Shown piece by piece: positions 36,613 through 48,479 of a DNA stretch of 64,000 nucleotides. The position numbers were made by a program, and so were the translations under genes. This DNA is from Pilatotrama ljubarskyi (taxonomy: Eukaryota; Basidiomycota; Agaricomycetes; Polyporales; Polyporaceae). Location of the stretch: contig MU277672.1 in NCBI GenBank assembly GCA_022385805.1, forward strand, positions 1,036,012 to 1,100,011, read 5' to 3'. The stretch's first letter is position 1. Each line of letters begins with the position of its first letter. The notes beneath the pieces were generated by a model. The model had not been told where the DNA came from. It did no database searches and saw only the letters and a program-made list of their open reading frames with translations.

Positions 36613-39600
36613 TCATTCTGCGCTCTCGTCGCTGTCCTCGTCGGTCGACGCTTCCGGACTTGCGGTCGCCGTGTGAGAGGAAGGGGCCGGCGGTCGTGCG
36701 CCTGTGGTCTTCGGAGGGACAGGTGCAGAACTCTTGGCGGGCGCAGCGTGCGATGCCGGCGCGGCTGCTGCGGGGGCGGCCGTCCTTGGCGGCTCGCTTT
36801 CGCCCGAATCAGACTCCTCGCTGTCTTCACCGCTCTCCGACTCGGGCTGCTGCTGAGGAGCCTTGGACGGCTGTGCAGAGGGGGCGGGTGCGGACGGCTT
36901 CGCAGGAGCATTTTCCTCACTGTCCTCGCTACGCTCACTGTCCTCGTCGCTCTCCTCCTCTTCGCTCTCGCTCTCGTCCTTCGCAGCGGCCTTAGCTGGG
37001 GCAGGTGCAGGTGCCGCCCGCTTCGGCGGCTCGTCCTCCTCCTCCTCGCTCTCCTCCTCCTCCGTACTCTCCTCCTCGCTCTCCGCGTCGAACTGCTCGA
37101 TCATCTTCGCGCCGACGGCCCAGCACTTGCGCACGCCCTCCGCGAGCGCCGAGCCGGGCTTCAAGCCCTCGCCGCGCGCCGCGGCCGAGCGGTGCCACGC
37201 GCGGATGTCGTCCTCCTCCACGAGGTCCTGCTGGTACAGCGCCGCGAGCACCTGCGCGAACAGGCCCTGGCGGGGGCCCGCCGTCGCGCAGTGGTACTGC
37301 AGCACCTCGACGGTCTCCACGGGGTCCACTCCGCCGATCTGGTTGATCAGCGGGCCCCAGCGGCGCACGAACCGCGCGATCTCGGCGCGCTGCGCGGCGG
37401 GGTCACCCGTGACAAGGGGGACGCGATCCACGATCGCGCCGACGACCGCCTCGCGGACGCGCCGGAGGGGCACGTTGGACGCCATGCGGAGCGTCTTGAG
37501 CTCGACGGCGGCGTTCTCGACCGAGTGGCCCTCGGCGAACGCGCGCTCGAGCGACTGCGCGACCTCGGACCGGAACTCGGTCTCGGCGGCGGCGGAGGAG
37601 AGCATGTGGATCGTGGACGTTTGGGCGGAGGGGTCGCTGAGGTTGAGGGAGAGCGAGGGCCCGGAGACGGAGGTCATGGAGGAGGCGCGGGAGCGCATGG
37701 AGTAGGACGTGTCGGTGTCGCTGAGGTCGTCGTCTGTGGTTGAGCCTTCGTCTGAGAGCTCGAGGTCGGATGCGGAGTCGCCTGGTAGTCTGCATGTCAA
37801 TTTTGTGTCGGCAGAAGCAGCGGGAAGCCATACCCATGCGCATGAGTCTTTGGTTGTTGTATGATTCTCGCTCGTCGACGCCTTCCTCATCCTCTGTAGT
37901 GCCTTGCGGCCAGACAAGGGCATTCGATCCCCTGCCAACAATCTCTTCGACGCCCTCTTGATCTGCAAACGCATGTTAGTTATCCGAAGAAACAACAGCG
38001 ATTGCCGCAATATACGCACGAGCTTCGACCTCCTCCAAGTCAGAGTCTTCCTCCTCATCGTCCGCATCCTCGCCCGTGCCCGCCTTCTTCGCGTCCCTCT
38101 TCTTCGACACCCGCTCGAACTTTCTCAGCTTCGCGCCCTCACCGATGACCACATCGTCTGCAATGAGACAGCCCCTTGGCACGCGACACCGGTCCCCGAG
38201 GCGCACGCGCGCGCCGATGATGCTGCCCTCGACGACGCACCCCGCGCCGACGTACGTGTCGTCGAAGATGTACGCATTGCGCAGGACGGCGCCGGCCCCG
38301 ATCTTGCATCGCTGGCCGATCACGGAGGCGTGCACGGTAGCGTTGGCTTCGATTGTGGTGTGCGCTCCGATGAGCGTGTTGTTGCCGATCTTGCACGTTC
38401 TGCACACGAGAGCGGACTGAGCAATCGAGAGATGCGCTGGGAGAGAATGCAATACGTACCGCGAGAGCACGACAGAGTTGTCTTTCGCGATGTACTTGTT
38501 GCCGCGCAGATGCTCGTATGCGTGGCCGCCTGGGTGGTTGTCATCTGGCACTAGAGGGAATGTCCATCTCGCCAGAATGTCTTTGCTATATACGACGTTG
38601 TGAGACAACCTGACGCAGAGACGGGGCCATGCCTTTAACCGTACCTGACGGCGTCGTAACTGCGAGTGTCAGCCACACGCGCGGCGTATCCGTCCTTGGC
38701 GACATAGCAATAGATATTTTTCATGAGCAGATCGGAGGTGAGCACGCCGTGCACGAAGTCGCGCCGGATGTCCAGGTAGTCGAAGTTGTCCTGGAACAAG
38801 GAGGGCACCTCGACCGAGCAGACGTCTATCGAGCAGTCGATGAGGTCGTTCCGGATCTCGACCTCGGGGTGTTCTGCGAGGACCTCCCGAGGTATCTTGA
38901 TCATGGGCGTGGCTGGATAGCCGATGACGGGCTCGTAATGGAGGCATTCGGAGGTAGTGGGGTCGAGCACGAACACCCCAGACTCGCCTCTTGACCTACA
39001 GCAAACCCATCCGACCTCAGCATCGCCCAGCCCACATGCCGGGAAGCACATCTAGCCCCATGGAATGCAGTACTCACCTCGTCCGATGCGCCGCACCGCT
39101 CTCCTTCACGACCATGGTCATGATCGCATCCTTGTTCGTCCTGCGGCGCTCCTTGTGCGCGCGCACGACCTCGTCGATGCGCACGTTGCTCACCAGGTCG
39201 CCCGTGACGAGGACAAAGTCGGACGTGATGATCCCGTGCGTGTAGATGTCGCGCATCGCATCGCCCGGCGAGAACGTGTCCTTCGCGGTCACGATCGGTA
39301 CGATCTTCAGCCCGGAGCTCGGTTTTGACCATTTCGAGTCGCTGGTGAGTGGATTGAGAGCCCGATGCGCGCGGAGAGAATAACGGAGGGAGTATAGACG
39401 CAGCAAACAGGCGGGAAGCCGTCAGTAGAAGAATTGGGGCTGAAGGAAGAGAACGCGGGCGCACCGTATAGCGGTCTTCACCTGGGCCGCGTACGATCTG
39501 CAGATGACGAAAATCTCCTGCACGCCCGCGAGCGCAAGGCTTTCGAATGTCCAGTCGAGCAGCGTAGCATTGCAGATTGGCAGCAAGCACTGTCATATCC

Positions 39601-39776
39601 CGGCCTTGGGTCATCACTTCTGGAGAGGCACGGAGAAGTGAAGGACATACCCTCGGCTTGCCGGCTGTGAGTGGCTTGAAACGTTTGTTGAAGCTGTCGG
39701 CGAGGATGACGGCCTGGAGGACCTCGTCATCGTCCGTGATGTCCTTGTCCTTTCCGGACGATCCTTTCGGAGGCAT
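36613..39776 (-). CDS. GCD6: Translation initiation factor eIF2B subunit epsilon
   Basis: Catalytic subunit of the GDP-GTP exchange factor for eIF2 in the cytosol, the target of the integrated stress response. Eight exons on the minus strand: 39776-39651, 39589-39465, 39341-39078, 38995-38645, 38585-38460, 38399-38020, 37962-37834 and 37781-36613; 889 residues. The nucleotidyltransferase-like domain reads LQAVILADSFNKRFKPLTAG, LPICNATLLDWTFESLALAG and DFVLVTGDLVSN. The left-handed beta helix is seen in CKIGNNTLIGAHTTIEANA and CVVEGSIIGARVRLG. The C-terminal W2/AA-box domain runs from TEFRSEVAQSLERAFAEGH to RKCWAVGAKMIEQFDAESEE. Instead of ending there, the frame continues for about 130 residues of Ser/Glu/Asp and Ala/Pro-rich sequence. 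One junction, at 38020/37962 (VEA|H|QEG), is less certain. Confidence 0.94.
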
Positions 39777-40463
39777 GGGTGTGGTTAGTGAGTATGATCG
39801 AAGTGGCGACTGGTCCTGGGCGCTCCCACTCTAGAGCCTCAAAGCGCGTCGCGTTCAGAACGATGACTCGAGCTCGATCACCTCATGATCACGCGCATCG
39901 ACCAACACACTTCTGCAGGTCGGCCGTGTACTTCCGCTCAAGCCCTGCAGGACATAGCACACGAGATTCTCACACAGAGAGCGGCGCTGACGAGCTGAAA
40001 ATTGTGCATTGCAAAAGAGAGGACAGGACAGTCGCGGCTCATACGGAAAGAGAACATGGGTGGTAGCTCATCGCTGCATCGTGTGCTGTAACCGTAGAGC
40101 AAGGGAACAGTTCATGATTACACGAAGCCTTAAGACACACATGCGAGCACGATCCAGTGAGAGAATGAAAGTGGGTATGAGGATATCACCTATCCGGATC
40201 GACATTAGGCTGAGTAACAGCGGATCAAGACGATGTAGGTATGAGGGCATAACTCGTGAGGGAAGCAAAAGCAAAGGACCAGATCCGCGTCGTACATTAC
40301 CCAGAAAAGAGCGAAAACGAGATACGAACGAAATCCACTAACATGGATGTGAAAGGGTGAGAGGGGTAACCCTAGAGGGCGCAGAGGGAGAGGGTGGAGA
40401 CATTAGAAGATGCACAGCTCGTCACGGTCGTAATAATGTACGCGGAGAATTTTCAGATCACGC
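39777..40463. other. Upstream region of eIF2B epsilon and 3' flank of the Ala/Glu-rich gene
   Basis: Both flanking genes are on the minus strand. I see no gene or repeat in this stretch. Confidence 0.5.
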
Positions 40464-41678
40464 TCATGCGGCCGCCGCGACGACGGGCGTAGCAGGAGGC
40501 GCCTCGACCTTGGGCTCTTCTGAGGCGGCGGGAGCAGCAGGAGCAGATTCCGCAGCCGCAGACTCAGCCGCCGGATTCTCAAGCGGAGCAACAGGGGCGG
40601 GCTCCTCGATCTTCGGGGGGTTCTCCTCGACCTTGGGAGGGGTACTGTGCTCAGCCCTGGGCTTGGGCTTGAACAACTCGCCGACGCGGGCCGACAGGCG
40701 ACGGCCAACCTTGGGCGACTTCTTCTCTTCCTTCTTCTCCTTCTTTTCCTCCTTCTGTGTGATACGGTCAGCCAATGATTGAGGTATGCGGCGATGAACA
40801 TGCGGACCTTCTCTTCCTTGGGGGCCTCGGTCTCCGCAGCAGCCTCAGCGGGCGCGGCCTCGGCAGCGGAGGCCTCGGCAGCAGCGGTCTCACTATGCGA
40901 CTGTCAGAATCAAATGCAACGTGATGTCTGTGCGTTCACTCACGTCTCCTTCACAGGCTCCGCGGCGGGAGTCTCCTCAGTCTTGGGAGCCTCAGCAGCA
41001 GCCTCGGCGGCGGGCTCCTTGGGAGCCTCCTCAGCCGCAGGGGCGGCAGTCTAGACGGATCTGTCAGACACCGAGCCACCTGTCGAGCAGCGCGTGACAT
41101 ACCTCTTCCTTCTTCTCAGTCTTCTTGGCAGCCTTCTCCTTCGGCTTCTTCTCAGCCTTCTCCTTCTTCTCGCCCTTGAAGGGAGCAAGGAGCTTGGCGA
41201 GGAGAGAGGGGCTCTTGGGGCGCTCCTCCTTCTTAGCCTCGGTGGTGGCCTCAGCCTGTGGAGGATAGGGGTTAGATACAGAGCACGAGAACACGAACGT
41301 CAACGCACGGGCTTAGCCTCCTCCGTAGCGGCAGCAGCGGCGGCCTCGGCAGCGGGCGCCTCGGTGGCAGCGGGCGCAGCCTCAGCCGCGGCGGGCTCGG
41401 CCTCGGTAGCGGGGGCAGCAGCAGCCTGAGAACGATCATGAGAAACGAACGACGAAGACGACAACCGTCGAAGACATACCTCTGCCTTGGTCTCTTCCTT
41501 GGGAGCCTCCTACAACACGATATTAGGGTCGAGCGCCCAATTGGTCGTTGATTGGACTTACAGCAGCAGGCGCCTCGGTGGTGGTCGCCTCAGGCGCAGG
41601 GGTGGCCTCAGCAGCAGGAGCCTCAACGGGCTTGGTCTCCTCGACAGGGACAGCGGGGGCGGCAACGGTCTCAGACAT
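40464..41678 (-). CDS. Ala/Glu/Pro/Lys-rich low-complexity protein
   Basis: Predicted 299-residue, intrinsically disordered protein. Seven exons on the minus strand: 41678-41562, 41509-41480, 41425-41309, 41255-41103, 41050-40944, 40892-40808 and 40754-40464 (900 nt). The start is MSETVAAPAVPVEETKPVEA. Most of the chain is built from AAEA, EAPK and ATEA units. Two less repetitive, basic segments stand out: RPKSPSLLAKLLAPFKGEKK and KSPKVGRRLSARVGELFKPK. They could be short amphipathic or binding helices. Five of the six introns lie between codons, and the exons behave like interchangeable low-complexity blocks. The strand upstream of the start is a long CT tract (about 41840-41935), typical of strongly expressed fungal genes. 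I do not recognise the family. Confidence 0.8.
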
Positions 41679-43065
41679 TATGGAAGACTTAGGGGTCGTG
41701 AGCTGAAAGATGAAAAAACGACGTGGTCAGACGACGCGTCTTAAAAGGAGCGAGAACAAAGGGCAACGGGCCACTCGATGCGACTAACGCGTCCTCGACA
41801 AAGAATGGAAAGCAAAGAGGACGAGAAAGACTCACAATAGTGGTATATGGGAAGAGAGCGAGAGCTCTGTGGCCTGGCTGCCTGGCGGGAAGGAGAGAGA
41901 ACGAGAGAGAAAGAGAGATAGGGAGAGAATAAGCTCTGAACACGGCGCCCTTCTTATCCTTAAACAGTCCGAACAAACAAGGCTAAACTAAATTTGGCCA
42001 GCCCATGTCCAGTCCTTCCTAATCTGGGCACGCGTCTCGTTCTGCTGCAACAGCTCGATCACTGCTTTTCCTTTACCCGGTCCTTGGCTCTGTCGCGTCG
42101 CGTCCTCCACCGCGCCCCTCTGCGAGCCGTTTGCGACTCTGCAATTGGCACTCTACACGCAGCGGTACTTGGGTGCGCCCTGCGATTTCGGCGGGCAAAG
42201 TGGCCAGAAGGCGTGGGAAAGCGGTTCACAAGGTGACAAAAGATGTATTGATTTGGGAGCGAGCCGAAAGAAGGAAGCGTCCAGTTCGCGTTCCGGTGGG
42301 CTAGCGACGATCGGGAATCATGTCGTTCTGCGACGTGGTGCAGTCTCACCAGGGCCGCGTCCTGCAATGATCTCTGCCGCGGTTGCCCGTCTGCAGGGTG
42401 CGGCACATCTTTGGGCGCGATGCTGGCCGTCTGCGATGCCCGTGTTGCGCAGGAACGAGCAGGGAGCCGTGGAGGAGAGGACGGGGGGCGAGCTTGGCTC
42501 GGCTGTAGTAGTGCTTCTATTCTATTGCGGGCAAGCGTCGGAAGGGTTCTGGGCTGCGTGACTCGGCGTGAAGGTCTCGTTTCACATCTACAAATTCCCG
42601 CCTTCCCACGTGGACGCTGTCCGTGGAACTCTCGAATCCCCGCCGTCTCTACGTAACGGCCGGATGAGGAAACACACGGCGCGTCCCGTTCCCACGTAAA
42701 ACACTTATCCTCTCCTCCGCATCGCTCGCTTCAGCTCCTCTCCCGCCACCTCCGCCTCCGACATGCTCGTACAATCGCTCGTGCCCTCCAGGCTCGTGCT
42801 CGGCTGCTGCATTCGCATCTCCTTGTGTTTTATTCTGGGGAAATAACCGCAGCTTGACAGACAATACGCACAGCACAATACACGAGGCGGATGGTCTCCA
42901 CTTCACACAACAGCACGCACTCCACTCGTGCGCAGGACTTAAGCTGCCTCGCTCGCATGCACGCTCTCTCGCCCACTCTGCGACCCTTGGCTCTCCAAGC
43001 TCACGACGTCGACGTTGCCTCTTGAATCTGTCCGCTCAGCCATCACGACCTCTTGACGATCTGCC
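41679..43065. other. Divergent intergenic region with a CT-rich tract
   Basis: 1.4 kb between the Ala/Glu-rich gene (-) and the PalI-like gene (+). Positions 41840-41935 are a purine tract on the + strand (GAGA runs), which reads as pyrimidine upstream of the minus-strand gene. I see no gene in the rest. Confidence 0.5.
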
Positions 43066-44064
43066 ATGCTCGCTGCTGTCACGCCCTTCTTTCTCTTCGT
43101 CGCGTTCCTGCTCCTGCTACTGGTCTCGCTCTCATTGCCCATCATCAAGAGCATCTTCCTCTTCCAACTCACTGCGAACACCTCGGCTTCGTTCCTAGAC
43201 TCCTCGGCTAGCGGGCAAGCCCGCTTTGGCGTGTGGGGATACTGTACTTCCGCAGTCACCGTCGAGTAAGTGCGAACCATGATCCTGTCACGCCTTGTCA
43301 ACTAACAGTGTGTCGTCTGCTTCTTTCCGTCCCTATCTGCTGTTCATCTTGTGATCTCCCAGAGTCGTCGGCATTAACCATGAAACGGCCGGCCAGTGCT
43401 CAGCCACTCGCCTCGGATACCAGTTTGACTCCAATGTGGCCAACGCTCTCCACGTGAGCGGCTTCAGCGATACTATCTCGCGGAGTTTGAGCGCAGTCCT
43501 AGTGCTCCATCCCATAGGTATGTCATCTCGCCAACTTCCAGGCTACCCATCATTGTCTCATGCCGCACAATCCCCCGTGACGCAGCCTGCGCTTTGACTT
43601 TCCTGGCCTTGGTGACGTCCCTCTTCATCACCAGCCGCCGGTCCCAGTACATCTCGCGTCCCGCCGCGCTCACCACGTTGGGCATCGCGCTCCTCGCCGC
43701 TATCATCACGACCATCATATTCCTCATCGACGTCATCTTTGTGGCCGTCGTTCGCCACAGGATCAATGATGAGTCCCACGGCGTTTTGCAGCTCAGCTGG
43801 GGTAACGCGGTAGGTCATGATATTCCCTTCATCCAGCAGATGATGGATCAGAAGGTATACTGATGACTTTCTCTTCCTCTCGCACACTCAGGTGTGGATG
43901 GCCCTCGGCGCAACTATCGCCCTCTGGGGTGCCATTGTGAGCGACTGTGCGAGTCTTTGCGCTTTCGGCCGGCGGTTCGGGAGGTCCGCAGCTCATCTTC
44001 TTCCGCTACGCCCGTTTACTGACCACCGCTTCCGTGCAGGAAACGCGCCGATGGAAGATACTGA
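43066..44064 (+). CDS. RIM9: PalI/RIM9-family membrane protein
   Basis: Four-helix membrane protein of the SUR7/PalI family. RIM9/PalI takes part in ambient-pH sensing at the plasma membrane. Five exons: 43066-43265, 43363-43517, 43586-43809, 43892-43974 and 44040-44064; 228 residues. The first helix is at residues 5-30 (FFLFVAFLLLLLVSLSLPII). An extracellular region follows with the family motif FGVWGYC plus a second cysteine in GQCSATRLGYQ. The block LVLHPIACALTFLALVTSLF starts helix 2, helix 3 is LGIALLAAIITTIIFLID, and helix 4 is WMALGATIALWGAIVSDC. The protein ends in a short basic tail (GRRKRADGRY). The G-W-G-x-C motif and helix spacing support the family. The choice of RIM9 over another SUR7-like member is less certain. 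Confidence 0.85.
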
Positions 44065-44986
44065 ACTTTCGAACGGACGCGTCTGACACGCTCGTCTCTT
44101 CTCTGCCGCTGATTCCGAGTCTGATTCCCAGGCGGACCATGATACCCGATTGATGCGCGCCACATGGACTGTTTTCTTCCTCCCCGCTGCCCAGCTCTTG
44201 GGGCAGTCGAGCAGTCGCCGCTCGATGCTCCGTGGCTGGAGCTCCGACTTTGCGTCTTTCCTGCTGCTGATATTTAGATGCGACCTGTCCGTCTCCTAGG
44301 GCTACTCCGCTGTATCTGTACACCTTCTTTCGTATACCTTCGGACGTTCTCTGTCCACCATTGTATTCTTCAGCTCTCGTAAGACGTCTCGTATATTTCT
44401 GTCTACTCATATTTGGACCACAGTGCCACAGATCGACTGTTCCTTGTACCTGCGCCGCAGGCTGTCAACGGGCATAGCCCGGAGCATGGTAGTGACGGTG
44501 ACTGTGATAAGCCTGAGTCGTACCAGTGCCGGAACCGGCACCACGAGCTCGAGCCTCATAAGCACAGGCGCACTTTCATGTTCTCGCGAATAGCAGGTGG
44601 CAGGTGCGACACTACGGTGAAATAGAGAAGACTACATACGGAGAGCCGTAGGCAGAGATATGAGCTATGACGAAAGTACCGTCCGTGTCTCACACCACAT
44701 TCTCGGATCGAAGACGCACTAGGGAACGCTTCCCATGGCGTCCGTCGACGCTGTCGACAGATTTGCAAGGACGCGTCACGGTCGCACACCAGAGATCGCA
44801 AGATGACGAAACCCGAGATTTCCCTGTGTACAGACAAGCCCTGTATAGTACCGTACGCACGACGCCGACGCGGGTTCCGGCGGACCAGGAGAAGGCCCGA
44901 GGGCGTGGCTGCTGCCCAAACCCACGTCCACCCCCTACTCGAGATTGGCAGGCAATCTGCGAAGAGACTCCGCGAGCAAGCCACGG
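44065..44986. other. Convergent intergenic region
   Basis: 0.9 kb between the PalI-like gene (+) and NOP2 (-). I see no gene. Confidence 0.5.
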
Positions 44987-47475
44987 TCACGCAGCGGCAG
45001 AGACGGCCTCTCCCTGTGGCGTCTCTGGAGCAGCTTTGGGCCGTGACGGCACCCTGAGGCCCTTTCGCTTCATCTGCTTGCGCTTCGCCTCTGCGGATGA
45101 CGACATGAATACGCGTCTAGAGGAAACGGAGACTGAGGGGACTCACCCTCGAGATACGGCTTGTCCTCTTCCTCGTCAAACGCGATGCCGGCTCCCTGGG
45201 CCTCTGCATCCATGCCGTCTGCATCGGCGCCCTTGGCGGGCTTAACCTTCGCGCGCCGCTCGACCTTGAACTTCGCAACATAGAAACCATCCATATTGTG
45301 CACATGCGGGTAGAACCGGCGCGTGAGGCTCAGCTTGTCGCTGAACGTCTTCCCGCGGTAGCTCGTATAGCCGTGGCGCCCGAACTCGAGCCCGGTGTCG
45401 ACGAGCTTGACGTTCGGTCGCTTGCGCAGCGCGTAGTCGACCACCGCCTCGTTCTCGTCGACGGTCACGGAACACGTCGAGTAGACGAGGTAGCCGCCCG
45501 TTTTCGAGTCCGCCTGCACGCTGTCGATCGCGCACAGGATGAGCTGCTTTTGGAGATGAGATAGAAGCGTGAAGTCGCGCTCGGACTGCGGTCAGGACAC
45601 AGATTCCAGGCAATCTATCAGCTTCTGCACGTCAATGTATACATGGGCGCATCGCGCACCTTATTCGTCTTGACACTGGCGTCCTTGCTGATGACACCTG
45701 TGCCGCTGCAGGGCGCGTCCAGGAGGACCCTGTCGAACCCGCCGATGACCTTGGGGAATTCCCGGCCATCGTACGAGCACACCACGACGTTCTTGCAGCC
45801 GAGGCGATGCACGTTCGCGGTGAGACTCTTCGTCCGTGCTTTGTTCGCGTCGTTCGCGAAGATGACACCGGTGTTCTGCATGAGGGCCGCCATGTGCGTC
45901 GTCTTGCCGCCCGGCGCGGAAGCCATGTCAAGCACGCGCTCGCCAGGCTGCGGCGAGAGCGCGATGACAGGCAGGAATGACGACGCAGCTTGCAGCATGT
46001 AGTGCCCTGCCAGGTACTCGGGTGTCGCGCCGATCGGTACGCTGCTCTCGAACACCTGCAGGCCGACGTTCGTCCACTTGCCGATGGGCTCGAGGTTCAC
46101 GCCACGGTTGATGAGTGCTTGCGCGAGGTCGCGTCGGCGGGTGCGTAGCGTGTTCGTCCTGATCGTCACAGGCCGAGGGATCTCATTCGCCTCGAAGAAC
46201 TCAATCGCCTGGAACAGATTGAGTGAGATAGTGCGCAACCCACGGAATGTTGATCTTACCTCGGCAACAGGGAAGAGCTGGAAAAGCTTCTCAGCCAGGA
46301 ACTCGTTGTAACCGTAGTAGCTCGCAATATCTGATATGAGCGTCTGCACGTATTCTGATCTCGCTCTGTAAGAGTAGTCCAGTTGAGTATCGGCTTGAAT
46401 GTGTCATTCCTGAAGACCAAGCTCACCTGCCCTTCGCTGCGTATCGCTTGAAGTTCCCGAGGACCCGTACGCACTCTCGCATCCTGCGTTGGACGGTGTG
46501 CACGTCAGGTCCACCCCTTTTCTTCTCTTCCTCCAGCTCCTCGGGGGTGGGTAGAACGAAGCCCTCCTCTCCCTCCTCTCCGCCCTCGCCTTCCTCGTCC
46601 ATGTCCACATCATCAATGTCTGCGAGGCCATCATCACTCATCTTGCCCGCGAGCGCAGCCTGTCGCATTTCCTCCAGGTCCAGCTCAGCCTCTCTCGCCG
46701 CCTTCTCGTCTAATGCGCGCGAACGCGCCTCCATGTTCTTCATGGTGATAGGACCGTCTTCGTCCTCGTCGCTTTCGTCCTCCGAAGATGCGTCCGAGCC
46801 TGTGGGGATGATCTTCAGAGGTCGCTCATGTTGTTTTGACTTCTTGCCCTTAGTGGGCAGCTCAGGTTCCTCGTCATCGGAGCCGAGGTCGAGCTCCTGC
46901 GCCGGACCTCTGAACATATCATCGCTATAGGATTACTGCATCAGAGCTGCGAGGAAGGACAACACAGCAATGGCAACGTACTCCTCTTCCATCTCCAGGT
47001 CGTCGAGGTCACCTTCGAATCCTACAAATTCCTCTTCGTCGCTCCCGCGGAAGAGGGACCTTGACGGTCCGGTCAATACAAGCGCAGATTTGGAGAATGC
47101 GCCAATCGAGACGTACTTGGCGTGGGCCTGCAGGTCCTCGTCGTCCTCTACATCCTCCCAACCCTCGCTGTTGCCCGCGCCCTCGCCCTCATCCTCGTCC
47201 TCGAAGCGAGCCTGCTTCTTCGGCTTTGCCTTCTCGGACTTAGCCTTGGCGTCGCCCTTAGCAGGCAGCTTCGCTTGCGCCTTCGCCTTCGCAGCAGAGG
47301 GTTTAGCAGGCTTTCCCTCGCTCTCCCTGGCTTTTTTGGCGGGCCGCTTGCTGGGAGCCTCGACCTCGTCCGCCTTGCGTTTGCCGAGCTTTTTCTGCGA
47401 GGGACGACCCGCGTTTTCTTGTGCATCCGCTAGCGGAGCGGGATCTCCCTGCTTGGTCTTCGCGCGACGGCCCAT
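44987..47475 (-). CDS. NOP2: NOP2, 25S rRNA cytosine-C5 methyltransferase
   Basis: Nucleolar RNA m5C methyltransferase required for large-subunit ribosome assembly. Seven exons on the minus strand: 47475-47117, 47059-46982, 46924-46427, 46365-46260, 46208-45660, 45585-45147 and 45090-44987; 710 residues. The N terminus is Lys-rich ([10 protein letters not shown], repeated AKAKA/KPKK), followed by acidic stretches. The catalytic part has the SAM block [34 protein letters not shown], and motif [21 protein letters not shown] with its conserved PCSGTG cysteine. [17 protein letters not shown] and motif [21 protein letters not shown], carrying the second (nucleophilic) cysteine, follow. The C terminus is basic. 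Introns 47060-47116 and 46209-46259 are multiples of three without stops, so retention would still give a protein. Confidence 0.96.
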
Positions 47476-47879
47476 GATGAGTAGATGTGAAGAAAGCGAG
47501 GGGAGGAGAGCACTGAAGACCGGCTTGCAAGGGAGCTCGCGCACTGGACACAGAAATTTCAAGCGCGCACTGTAGTCCCAAAGATGGCAACACCGATCAT
47601 GCTGGGTTGTATGGTTGTGTTTTGTAACGCCCGGCGTTCGTAACGCCGTCACCCTCTCCTTTCTTGTCCGGTATTTTATTAATCCCTTTCCTAATCTGTA
47701 CGATTCATTCTGCTTGCTAATACCTCGAAGTTTTCCTTCCTCTCGTCTCGAAAACTTCACGGACGAAAAGTATATAAAGGCCTCGAATTTGTGCCTAGAG
47801 AGTCATCGTTCTTGTCTTGCAATCGACAGACCGTACACCTGTCTATTAGCGCCTGAGCGTTCTCGTGTGCCGCCTCCGA

Positions 47880-47887
47880 CATCTAGC
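47880..47887. repeat. Target-site duplication, left copy
   Basis: CATCTAGC directly abuts the left terminal inverted repeat of the MITE and is repeated exactly at the right end. An eight-base duplication is characteristic of the hAT superfamily. Confidence 0.85.
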
Positions 47888-48272
47888 AGGACCCATGACA
47901 ATGATAGGCGAACCCTCATCCCCAAACCCCGATTTTTGGCCAAAATGTCCGGACAAAAACTGGTCATTTTCGGCCAAAAATGTCCGGACGCGCGGAGGCT
48001 TGGATGGCATTTTACTGGCCAAAATGTCCGGTTTCGCGCAGAGGCCCCGGGCGCTTCCGGCCAAAATGGGCGCTTAGGGCTTCCGCCCCGGGCGCCTGTA
48101 CTGGCGCCCAGCCCTTCCGCCCGCTCTCAGACGATTTTGTCCGGCAAATCGTACAAGGTTGGTGCCCGACTTGGCCTACTTTTGTCCGGATTCGCAGAGG
48201 GTTGGGGGGTCCGGACGGCCGAATTTTGTCCGGCCATGGCCTGAAGGTTCCTCTACCATTGTCATGGGTCCT
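47888..48272. mobile_element. hAT-like MITE, 385 bp
   Basis: Non-autonomous DNA transposon. Both ends carry AGGACCCATGACAATG as a perfect 16-bp inverted repeat. Extending to 27 bp, 24 positions match. Identical eight-base duplications (CATCTAGC) flank it. The interior contains at least seven copies of GTCCGG or its complement, several within TTTTGTCCGG or CAAAATGTCCGG, pointing inward from the left end and outward on the right. Such subterminal repeats are typical transposase-binding sites in hAT elements. There is no coding capacity. The element lies about 200 bp upstream of the FUN14 start codon and about 400 bp upstream of the NOP2 start. Confidence 0.88.
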
Positions 48273-48280
48273 CATCTAGC
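48273..48280. repeat. Target-site duplication, right copy
   Basis: CATCTAGC, an exact copy of the sequence at the left end of the MITE. Confidence 0.85.
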
Positions 48281-48479
48281 CGCCGGCGTCACATGTTTGC
48301 CCTTCGTTCCCTTCAAGGACCCCTAACCCTGAGAAATCGGAATGACATCACGGGCGAGACGCCGACCCCGTCCAACTCGGATCGCAGAAAGACTGCGACG
48401 GACTGCGCGAACGACGTCCAGGTCCTCTACTCCTGCCTCGACCAGCATCGCCCAACTCTAGAGACCGCCAGCCGCCGCG

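Noticed and set aside
36577..37743. Long + strand frame opposite eIF2B epsilon
   Set aside because: It is the complement of GC-rich acidic codons, and the minus strand carries the recognisable W2 domain.
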